Assembly (NCBI GenBank): GCA_021160885.1
Contig: JAGHBR010000221.1
Coordinates: forward strand, 1 to 12,747
Length of the DNA stretch: 12,747 bases
Direction of reading: 5' to 3'
DNA from: Caldisericaceae bacterium
GTDB taxonomy: Bacteria; Calditrichota; Calditrichia; Calditrichales; Calditrichaceae
A model generated the notes under the pieces. That model saw only the letters and a program-made list of their open reading frames with translations, ran no database searches and had not been told where the DNA came from. Of the stretch, positions 1-6,561 are shown piece by piece. Position 1 is the stretch's first letter. Each line of letters starts with the position of its first letter. The position numbers and the translations under genes are program-made.

Positions 1-402
1 ATAGAAGATACTCTGGAAACGGCAAAAAGCAATGCACAAAGTTTAAAAGAAATTGCCCAGGATTATGGCAAAACAGCCCGGCTTAAATTTGAGTTACACC
101 AGTTAAAAATAAGCAAACGTAAAAAATACGAATTATTGGGGAAAACCGTATTCCCTTATCTGGTTGCTAATGATTACCAAGGATTAAAAAAACACGAGAC
201 TTTGAACGTTTTACTGGATGACATCAAAAACAACATTAATCAAATTCAGTTGACCCAAAATGAGCTTGAACAGCATCTAAAAAATACGGAAGCGGCCGGA
301 AAACCTGAGCCCAAAGAAAAGATTAAAAAAGAAATTCAAAAAATCGAATCAGAAATTGAATCGAGATTAGAAGAAATTAAGAAGATTCAAGAGGAGACCT
401 AA
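1..402 (+). CDS. C-terminal part of a coiled-coil protein (partial, function unknown)
   Basis: The frame is open from the first base to a TAA at 400-402, giving at least 133 residues, so the gene starts before the window. A TTG at 136 could be read as a start, but the upstream codons are open and of the same character, so I treat this as a 5'-truncated gene. The product is hydrophilic and rich in Lys, Glu, Gln and Asn. Its last ~60 residues have the heptad-like spacing of an amphipathic coiled coil, ending in a Glu/Lys-rich helix. The visible part has no signal peptide, membrane segment or catalytic motif. I do not recognise the family. A structural, tethering or scaffold role would be typical of such sequences, but that is a guess. 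The stop lies about 30 nt before the TPP aptamer, so this gene is probably the end of a separate upstream unit. Confidence 0.7.
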   Translation: MEDTLETAKSNAQSLKEIAQDYGKTARLKFELHQLKISKRKKYELLGKTVFPYLVANDYQGLKKHETLNVLLDDIKNNINQIQLTQNELEQHLKNTEAAGKPEPKEKIKKEIQKIESEIESRLEEIKKIQEET

Positions 403-420
403 CAAGCGGTAAATTTGAAA

Positions 421-426
421 TAAAAT
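421..426 (+). promoter_or_regulatory. candidate -10 element for the thiamine locus
   Basis: TAAAAT at 421-426 would place transcription initiation near 432-434, right at the 5' strand of aptamer helix P1. That is where a riboswitch leader would be expected to begin. No good -35 hexamer is visible at the matching distance (around 398-403), and -35 signals differ in Bacteroidota-like bacteria. The call rests only on position and AT content. Confidence 0.2.
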
Positions 427-430
427 AATT

Positions 431-526
431 GCCAGTCCGTGGGGGTGCTTCTGATTCATGTTAATCAGAGGCTGAGAAAATACCCCTTGAACCTGATCTG
501 GGTAATACCAGCGCAGGAAACGGCTG
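431..526 (+). promoter_or_regulatory. TPP riboswitch (THI element) aptamer
   Basis: All helices of a TPP aptamer can be drawn. P1 pairs 433-440 with 520-526, with one bulged U. P2 pairs GGGG 442-445 with CCCC 483-486. P3 pairs CTGATT 451-456 with AATCAG 463-468. P4 pairs CCTG 492-495 with CAGG 514-517. P5 pairs CTGG 498-501 with CCAG 508-511. The conserved CTGAGA that recognises the pyrimidine ring is at 472-477. The segment around 489-502, with ACCTGATCTGGGT, matches the pyrophosphate-sensing arm. Bound TPP should stabilise P1/P4 and keep 511-525 from pairing elsewhere, which lets the downstream terminator fold. It sits before a TonB-dependent receptor and thiN, so it is expected to switch off thiamine uptake when TPP is plentiful. 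Confidence 0.97.
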
Positions 527-546
527 TGAAAAAGTTTATTTTTTAC

Positions 547-585
547 AAAGCCATTTCCTGCGAAGGAAATGGCTTTTTTGTTTTT
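547..585 (+). terminator. Riboswitch-controlled intrinsic terminator
   Basis: A perfect 12-bp stem pairs 547-558 with 565-576 around a 6-nt loop (TGCGAA). It runs directly into a T-rich tract (574-585). The left arm plus loop, TTTCCTGCG at 554-562, is perfectly complementary to CGCAGGAAA at 512-520 in the aptamer's 3' strand. Four further pairs (522-525 with 549-552) follow after one mismatch. The aptamer and this antiterminator cannot form together. The element therefore works by transcription attenuation: TPP present gives termination, TPP absent gives read-through into the receptor gene. Confidence 0.93.
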
Positions 586-641
586 AAAGATATGGCGTTA
601 AAAATTTATTAATAAGTAGGATTCATTAAAGGAGACTTCTG

Positions 642-3098
642 ATGCGTTTACGTTTAATTTTTTTCATATTACTAGTTTCCCTGGTTGATTCTCTTTTGGC
701 ACAAAAGTATTTCACCATTTCAGGACTGGTTATAGATGCCAAAAAGGGACAGCACCTAGCCGGAGCCAATGTCCAGGTTAGCGCCACTTCCATTGGCGCC
801 ATCACAGACCCTGACGGTTATTTTAAATTACCCCCTCTGCCACCTGCTGATTATCAGCTTAAAGTTACTTACATGGGCTACAGTGAACGCACCATTCAAC
901 TGAAGAATCTGCGCTCAGACACGGTACTAACTATTAAAATGAGTCAGGATGTACTCAGTGGGCCCAGAATTACCATCACAGCCACAAGGGCTATTGAACG
1001 CGTCACGCCGATTACCTTCAGCTCCATCCAGAGGGAGGAAATTGCCGCCCGGCGGACCATTCAAGACATCCCGGAACTGCTTTCAGAATTGCCATCAACC
1101 ACCTTTTACTCCGAAAGCGGCACTGGCATAGGCTACAGTTACCTGAGCATCCGCGGTTTTGGGCAGCGCAGAATCTCAGTGATGATAAACGGCGTTCCGC
1201 AAAACGATCCGGAAGACCACAATGTTTATTGGGTGGATTTCCCGGATTTTTTGAGTAATGTAGAAAACATTCAGGTGCAACGCGGCGCAGGCAGCAGCTT
1301 TTACGGTCCACCGGCCATTGGCGGTTCTATTAATATTTTGACCAATTATTTTTCCATGCAAAGGAAAGTGACCGCTTCAGTGGGCATTGGTTCTTTTAAT
1401 ACGCGCCGCTATTCGCTGGCTTACAATTCAGGCCTTCTGAAAGACCGCTTTGTAGTGTACGCCAGAGCTTCGCGCATTCAGACCGACGGCTACCGTGATT
1501 TAGCCTACATCGATTTTAAAAGCTACTTCTTAGGCCTGGCTTATTACACCACGAACAGCACCTTGCGCCTGCAGTTTTACGGTGGCCCGATCGAAGATGG
1601 TTTAACCTACACAGGCATCCCCAAAGAGTACAATTCGGATTCTAAACTAAGAAAAATGAATTTTAACTGGTGGGATTACGGAGACGACCAGAACACCATC
1701 TACTTTTCCAAACGGCGGAAGGATGAAATCGAAAACTTTAACCAGCCGCATTTCGAAATTTTGCATGAGTACCGTCTGAATGACAGACTTACGCTGAACA
1801 ACACGCTTTTTTACATTAAAGGCTACGGCTTTTTTGATTATGATGGCAGCTGGGGCACGCCTGAATATTTCCGCTTAACACCGGAATATGGTTACAATGT
1901 GCAGAACATCCCTTCAGATGCTTTGGTCAGAGCTTACGTTGACAACAAACAGATAGGTTGGTATCCTCAGTTGTTGTTAAAGAATGACCTGGGTAATTTT
2001 GTTTTGGGTGCTGAGTTACGGGCCCATCGCTCTTTGCATTGGGGACGCCTGCAAAAGGGCGGCGGCTTACCGACTGATGTTGTTGGTGACGGCGCTCGGC
2101 ATTACTACGAATACAAAGGTGCAAAAGACATTGCTTCTGTTTACTTTCATCAGACATCGCGGCTGCGTCCCAAGCTGCTATTAATGTCAGATTTGCAATA
2201 CACCTACAAAAGGTACCGCCTTTACGATGAAAAATACGTGGGCAATGATTTTACCGTGCCTTACCATTTCTTTAATCCGCGCCTGGGTCTTAATTACAAT
2301 TTAAGCAAACAATTTAATCTTTACACTAATGTGGCGTACACTGAAAGAGAGCCTCGTTTAAAAAACCTGTACGATGCCGCGGAATCCAGCTACCCGGAAG
2401 ACTGGGGCTACAAAGTGCCGCAATTTGAAGTCAATCCCGATGGCAGCTACAATTTTGACAAGCCGCTGGTAAAGCCGGAAGCGTTGACCGATTTTGAATT
2501 GGGCGTTGGTTACCATACCAATGATTTAAATCTGAACCTGAATTATTACTACATGAACTTCAAAAATGAAATCATCAAAAGCGGGCAGTTAGATCGCTTT
2601 GGGCAACCCATTACCGGAAATGCCGATCGCACCCGTCACCAGGGGGTTGAGCTCAGCACCAGACTGCAACTTACACCAAAATGGCATTTCAGTTTTAACT
2701 TTACTAAAAGCGAAAACAAATTAGTTTCTTACAAGGTTTACGACTGGTCTGGTCAGGCGACTGATTTAAGCGGCAATAAGATTGCCGGCTTTCCGGATGT
2801 AATAGCCAATGGTCGCTTAACCTACAACTGGCGAAACTGGTACGCTTCTTTGCAATGGCGTTACCAATCGGCTTTTTACACTGATAATTACCAGAATGAA
2901 CACAATAAGGTGGATGCTTTTGACATGTTGAATTTAGATTTTCGTTATCACTTTAAACTATTCGGCAACACCAAATTGACAGCCCAACTGCATGTTGCAA
3001 ATGTTTTAAATAAAAAGTACCTTGCGCATGGCGAGGGACAGGAGTTCTTCCCGGGAGCGCCAAGAAGCTATTTTGTCAATTTTCAGATCGAGTACTGA
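642..3098 (+). CDS. TonB-dependent outer-membrane receptor, probable thiamine/TPP receptor
   Basis: The 818-residue product should import a substrate across the outer membrane using TonB energy. Residues 1-20 are a signal peptide with likely cleavage after LLA before Q21. Residues 25-101 form a carboxypeptidase-regulatory-like domain (ISGLV, then GA..TDPDGYF), usual in Bacteroidota-type receptors. The plug covers about 113-234, with IRGFGQRR near 170, MINGVPQNDP 181-190 and VQRGAGSSFYGP 212-223. The rest is a beta-barrel rich in Tyr, Asn and Phe that ends in an aromatic residue (FQIEY). The ATG at 642 has GGAG at 631-634 and follows the riboswitch terminator directly. Substrate is inferred only from TPP control and the nearby thiN; receptors of this kind under THI elements in Bacteroidetes have been called omr1. 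The family is certain and the ligand likely. Confidence 0.93.
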   Translation: MRLRLIFFILLVSLVDSLLAQKYFTISGLVIDAKKGQHLAGANVQVSATSIGAITDPDGYFKLPPLPPADYQLKVTYMGYSERTIQLKNLRSDTVLTIKMSQDVLSGPRITITATRAIERVTPITFSSIQREEIAARRTIQDIPELLSELPSTTFYSESGTGIGYSYLSIRGFGQRRISVMINGVPQNDPEDHNVYWVDFPDFLSNVENIQVQRGAGSSFYGPPAIGGSINILTNYFSMQRKVTASVGIGSFNTRRYSLAYNSGLLKDRFVVYARASRIQTDGYRDLAYIDFKSYFLGLAYYTTNSTLRLQFYGGPIEDGLTYTGIPKEYNSDSKLRKMNFNWWDYGDDQNTIYFSKRRKDEIENFNQPHFEILHEYRLNDRLTLNNTLFYIKGYGFFDYDGSWGTPEYFRLTPEYGYNVQNIPSDALVRAYVDNKQIGWYPQLLLKNDLGNFVLGAELRAHRSLHWGRLQKGGGLPTDVVGDGARHYYEYKGAKDIASVYFHQTSRLRPKLLLMSDLQYTYKRYRLYDEKYVGNDFTVPYHFFNPRLGLNYNLSKQFNLYTNVAYTEREPRLKNLYDAAESSYPEDWGYKVPQFEVNPDGSYNFDKPLVKPEALTDFELGVGYHTNDLNLNLNYYYMNFKNEIIKSGQLDRFGQPITGNADRTRHQGVELSTRLQLTPKWHFSFNFTKSENKLVSYKVYDWSGQATDLSGNKIAGFPDVIANGRLTYNWRNWYASLQWRYQSAFYTDNYQNEHNKVDAFDMLNLDFRYHFKLFGNTKLTAQLHVANVLNKKYLAHGEGQEFFPGAPRSYFVNFQIEY

Positions 3099-3187
3099 GA
3101 AAATGATTTAAATATATAATGTAAGCGTTTAAGATCAGGAACTAATTTTGGATAGCGCGCATTATTTTTTTTCGGGAATACAACCTG

Positions 3188-3243
3188 GGCGGGAATCAAC
3201 ATAAACAACAGGCCTTTTGCCAGTTAAACAATTCCCGCCTTTT
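3188..3243 (+). terminator. Large-loop hairpin, possible terminator or attenuator after the receptor gene
   Basis: GGCGGGAAT (3188-3196) is the perfect reverse complement of ATTCCCGCC (3231-3239), and TTTT follows at 3240-3243. The 34-nt loop contains a smaller imperfect hairpin, AACAGGC 3207-3213 with GCCAGTT 3219-3225, which would bring the outer arms together. It starts about 90 nt after the receptor stop. The GC-rich stem with a short T tract suggests a weak terminator that could lower thiN and symporter expression relative to the receptor. The loop is longer than usual and the T tract is short, so processing or mRNA-end protection are alternatives. Confidence 0.45.
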
Positions 3244-3251
3244 AGAGTAAT

Positions 3252-3285
3252 GAGAAATCTTAAGCATCGGTAAAACAGATTTCTC
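3252..3285. repeat. Perfect 9-bp inverted repeat upstream of thiN
   Basis: GAGAAATCT (3252-3260) and AGATTTCTC (3277-3285) are perfect inverted copies separated by 16 nt. The right arm ends 39 nt before the thiN start. No T tract follows, so it is not a standard terminator. It could be a leader hairpin or a protein-binding site. No THI-box CTGAGA core lies here, so it is not a second TPP riboswitch. Confidence 0.4.
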
Positions 3286-3324
3286 CCTGTTCGAAATAAA
3301 AGAGCATTTCACAAAGGGAAGTAC

Positions 3325-3957
3325 ATGAAAAAACGAATTGCCATCTTTTTAAACGGCGAAGGACTAATTTTGAAGAGGGCGCGTCAGGCTCTGAATACTA
3401 TTGACATTATTATTGCCGCCGACGGAGGCGCCAATTACTGTCTGCAAAATGAAATAATTCCTCATTACATCATCGGTGATCTGGATTCTATTAAAAAACA
3501 AGGGCTGAAAATTCCGGAAACCAGCAAATTGCTTCACCTGAGCGATCAATATTCAACAGATCTGGAAAAGGCCTTAAAACTGGCAGAAAGCTTAGAACCG
3601 CAAAGCTTAACCATTTTAAACGCCACCGGTAAGCGAAGCGATCATGCCATTGCCAATTTACTCTTTTTACAACAAATCAATGAACGTTTACCGGTGGAGG
3701 TCATTGACAACTTTGGACGCTTATCCTTTTTAAAACCAGGCAATCATTACTTTAATTTACCAGTCGGCCAAACGGTTTCTTTTACTTCCTGGTGTTCAGT
3801 AAAAGAGTTGACCTTAAGTGGTTTTGAGTACCCCTTAAACCGCCAGTCTTTCGAAGGTTTTTTTGTGGGGATGAGTAATTTGGTCAAAGAAACGCCTTGC
3901 CATGTCGCTTTTACAGAAGGCCGCTTAATCATGTACGAGGTGCAACAATTTGAGTAA
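3325..3957 (+). CDS. thiN: Thiamine pyrophosphokinase (thiamine diphosphokinase)
   Basis: This cytoplasmic enzyme transfers pyrophosphate from ATP to thiamine, giving TPP and AMP, and so traps imported thiamine as the active cofactor. At 210 residues it has the usual bacterial length. The N-terminal catalytic domain shows DGGAN at 33-37, GDLDS at 51-55, the acidic stretch SDQYSTDLE at 73-81 (commonly DKD.TD.E) and GKRSDHAIANLL at 102-113 (commonly GGR.DH.LANL). The C-terminal thiamine-binding domain shows LSGFEYPL at 164-171 and GMSNLV at 182-187. The ATG at 3325 is preceded by AAAGGGAAG (3313-3321). It lies 226 nt after the receptor and overlaps the symporter start by 8 nt, so thiN and the symporter are surely one unit. 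It is probably reached from the TPP-controlled promoter, though the gap may hold its own promoter. Confidence 0.95.
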   Translation: MKKRIAIFLNGEGLILKRARQALNTIDIIIAADGGANYCLQNEIIPHYIIGDLDSIKKQGLKIPETSKLLHLSDQYSTDLEKALKLAESLEPQSLTILNATGKRSDHAIANLLFLQQINERLPVEVIDNFGRLSFLKPGNHYFNLPVGQTVSFTSWCSVKELTLSGFEYPLNRQSFEGFFVGMSNLVKETPCHVAFTEGRLIMYEVQQFE

Positions 3958-5344
3958 AGTACTGTTGCTGGACTTGTTGCCGATAATTGTTTACCTGATG
4001 TTGGTCTTGTGGATTGGCTGGCGGGCCCGCCACAAAGATGCTGATGAAAACGAATTCCTGCTCAGCGGACGCAAATTGACCATTCCTGCCTTTGTGGCCA
4101 CACTGGTCACCACCTGGTACGGAGGTATTTTAGGCATCGGAGAATTTGTTTACCAGTCCGGGATTTCGGCCTGGTTGGTGATGGGGCTGCCTTACTACCT
4201 GTTTGCTTTTCTGTTTGCCATCTTTTTGGCGCCGCGCATTCGGGCCGCCGAAAACGTTTCCATTCCGGACATGATGTACCGCATGCACAACAAACCGGTG
4301 GGCGCATTAAGCGGCCTGTTCATCGTTTTAATGACCTCGCCGGCGCCGTACATTCTGATGCTGGCCGTATTGCTGAAATATTTTTTAAACCTTGCTTTAC
4401 TGCCGGCACTTATCATTAGCGCATTAGTCTCCATAATCTATGTTTACTGGGGCGGCTTTCGTTCGGTGGTGCAAACCGATAAATTGCAGTTCGTTTTCAT
4501 GTTTTCTGGTTTTGCTTTGCTTGTTCTTTATCTGAGTTTTCAGGTTTCGACACCAACGCTCATTCTTACGCAACTGGATGCCAGCCATCTTTCATTAAAG
4601 GGCATGCTTTCCTGGCAAGAGATTGTGGTCTGGTTTTTTATTGCCAGCTGGACCTTCATCGATCCCGGCTTTCATCAAAGATGTGCGGCCGCTAAATCGC
4701 CGGCAGTGGCGCGTAAAGGCATCTTAATTTCCATTGCATTCTGGGCCCTGTTTGATAGTCTAACTTTGTTAAGCGGCTTGTACGCTTTTGTGCTGCTGCC
4801 AGGCATTGAACCGCTATTGGCTTACCCAAAGCTGGCCAGTCAATTTTTACCGCCCTTTTTGCGGGGCTTGTTTTTCGTTGGCCTGTTTGCCACCATTATG
4901 TCCACCATTGATAGCTACACCTTTTTGTCGGCTATTGGCATTGGTCGTGATTTAATCTGGGAACTGAAAAAGAACAAAGATTCCAATGCAAACTCTTTTG
5001 TCAGGTTGGGCCTGATCATTACCGGCCTGATTGCCGTGGCCATGGCCTACTTAATTCCTTCAGTGGTACAGTTGTGGTACAGCCTGGGCAGCTTGTTCAT
5101 TCCCCCATTGATTTTCCCTGTTTTAGGGGCGTACTGGCCGGCCTTGAAGTTAAAGAATGGTTACTATGTAGTGATGATGACGGGCAGTTTTTTGCTGGGC
5201 TTGTTGTTGTTTTTAATTGGTCAGCTGCAAGTGCAGCAAGGCGGGCCTGTTTATCCCTGGGGATTGGAGCCGTTCTTTCCGGCCATGGCTTTTTCCATCA
5301 TGGTGTTTTTAATTGGCAAGCTTACTCGTAGCGCAGCGCATTAA
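3950..5344 (+). CDS. Sodium:solute symporter (SSS family), candidate thiamine transporter
   Basis: The 464-residue inner-membrane protein has about 12-13 hydrophobic segments, typical of the SSS family (PutP, PanF, SGLT). Early features are YLMLVLWIGWRARHK at 15-29, FLLSGRKL at 36-43 and the TM2 region TTWYGGILGIGEF. A WGGFRSVVQTDKLQ stretch near residues 165-180 matches the SSS signature of a small loop before a further helix. MSTIDS at 317-322 lies where PutP has its sodium-ligating Ser/Thr pair. The start is TTG at 3950 with GAGG at 3937-3940; it overlaps the thiN stop by 8 nt, which implies translational coupling. A later ATG (residue 17) would cut into TM1. The place in the operon suggests uptake of thiamine or a precursor; SSS proteins under THI elements have been predicted before (ThiV). 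Substrate is not provable here. Confidence 0.9.
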   Translation: MSKVLLLDLLPIIVYLMLVLWIGWRARHKDADENEFLLSGRKLTIPAFVATLVTTWYGGILGIGEFVYQSGISAWLVMGLPYYLFAFLFAIFLAPRIRAAENVSIPDMMYRMHNKPVGALSGLFIVLMTSPAPYILMLAVLLKYFLNLALLPALIISALVSIIYVYWGGFRSVVQTDKLQFVFMFSGFALLVLYLSFQVSTPTLILTQLDASHLSLKGMLSWQEIVVWFFIASWTFIDPGFHQRCAAAKSPAVARKGILISIAFWALFDSLTLLSGLYAFVLLPGIEPLLAYPKLASQFLPPFLRGLFFVGLFATIMSTIDSYTFLSAIGIGRDLIWELKKNKDSNANSFVRLGLIITGLIAVAMAYLIPSVVQLWYSLGSLFIPPLIFPVLGAYWPALKLKNGYYVVMMTGSFLLGLLLFLIGQLQVQQGGPVYPWGLEPFFPAMAFSIMVFLIGKLTRSAAH

Positions 5345-6551
5345 TCGGGTCCATGTTAGCGGCCCGTGAGGCCGGATACAGCCCGGCTAAAATGCCGACT
5401 ACCGAAGTCACCACCAGCGAACTGACCACTGCCCACAGGGGAACAGTAAAGGGAATTTGTAAAGAACTGCCTACAATAGCGGCCAGAAGAAAACCACCAA
5501 TCATGCCCACCAATCCGCCCACACTGCTCAGCACTACTGATTCGCTTAAAAACTGCATTAGGATGACCGAACGTTTGGCGCCCACGGCTTTGCGGATACC
5601 AATTTCACGAGTACGTTCGGTGACCGTAACCAGCATGATGTTCATTACGCCGATACTTCCTACCAGCAGGGAAATCAATCCTAAAAAGACACCGGCCAGG
5701 CGCACTTTGCTGGCAATGTTATTAAAGGATTCGATTAACGTCTCATTGGTGAAAATAGAAAAGTCGTTCTCTTTGCCTGGCGGAATTTTACGTTCCTTAC
5801 GTAACACCCCGATCACCTGATCCATGGTAGCTTGCATGTCAACTCCCGGTCTTACCATGACGGTAATATTACAGGAGCGTTTTTTACCTTTAATGTCTTC
5901 AAAGGTGGTGATGGGAATGATCACCCGGTCGTCACGACTTTCGCCAAAAGTAGAGCTGCCCATCTTTTCCAAAATGCCGATGACACGAAAGCGCTTTCCA
6001 AATAACTTGATTTCTTTGCCCAGCGGATCCTCAAAAGGAAACAGTTCTTCTACTACATCCATGCCCAGTACCGCCACCTTGCGATGAAAACGCACATCAT
6101 CCTGGGTAATGGACCGCCCCTGGTCAACAAAATAGCCATTGTTGGGGAAAAACTCTGGTTCTACACCGGCCACTGAAATGGTAGGATTGGTTGCTTTGTC
6201 CTTGTACTTAACGTTGACACTGTGTTCCCAGATTTCGGCGCCCACAAACTGCACCAGATCGCAATTTTCACGAATGGCTTTGGCCAGTGATTTGTCCAGT
6301 CGTTTGCGGGGCTTTTTCTTGCGCATGCCTACCTGAACGCCTGTAAAAACTTCTTCCCGCTGAATTTGAAATGTATTGGCACCAAGCACATTCAGTTCCT
6401 TTTGAATGGACTGATTGTAGCCTTCTAAAATAGAAACAATGAAAATAACGGTGGCAATACCAATGCTGATACCCAGGGCGGTTAAAAACGATCTTAATTT
6501 TCCGATGCGAATCTGATCGATGGCAATTTGTAAATTTTCTTTAATTAACAT
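5322..6551 (-). CDS. MacB/FtsX-type ABC transporter permease (second copy)
   Basis: The protein is a membrane subunit of a tripartite export pump. Counting from ATG at 6551 gives 409 residues: TM1 at about 20-43, a MacB-type periplasmic domain at about 44-282, then three helices at about 284-310, 336-360 and 370-392. The FtsX signature is present: SIGVMNIMLVTVTERTREIG (299-318), then IRKAVGAKR, and the C-terminal LYPASRAANMDPINALRYE. A longer frame begins at TTG 6584 inside the preceding permease gene, but the ATG at 6551 lies 10 nt after that gene's stop and gives the N-terminus seen in relatives, so I prefer it. Unlike classical MacB, no nucleotide-binding domain is fused. It is clearly diverged from its neighbour at 6562-7797, so the two probably form a heterodimer. 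Its 3' end overlaps the symporter gene by 23 bp. Confidence 0.92.
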   Translation of the reverse strand: MLIKENLQIAIDQIRIGKLRSFLTALGISIGIATVIFIVSILEGYNQSIQKELNVLGANTFQIQREEVFTGVQVGMRKKKPRKRLDKSLAKAIRENCDLVQFVGAEIWEHSVNVKYKDKATNPTISVAGVEPEFFPNNGYFVDQGRSITQDDVRFHRKVAVLGMDVVEELFPFEDPLGKEIKLFGKRFRVIGILEKMGSSTFGESRDDRVIIPITTFEDIKGKKRSCNITVMVRPGVDMQATMDQVIGVLRKERKIPPGKENDFSIFTNETLIESFNNIASKVRLAGVFLGLISLLVGSIGVMNIMLVTVTERTREIGIRKAVGAKRSVILMQFLSESVVLSSVGGLVGMIGGFLLAAIVGSSLQIPFTVPLWAVVSSLVVTSVVGILAGLYPASRAANMDPINALRYE

Positions 6552-6561
6552 GGCCCTGCTC

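Noticed and set aside
136..402. A complete 88-residue gene starting at TTG 136
   Set aside because: The same frame is open to base 1 with similar codon and residue character, and no ribosome site precedes 136. A gene cut by the window edge is more likely.
3099..3324. Second TPP riboswitch before thiN
   Set aside because: No CTGAGA core and no GGGG/CCCC and CCTG/CAGG helix set is present. The hairpins there have a different structure.
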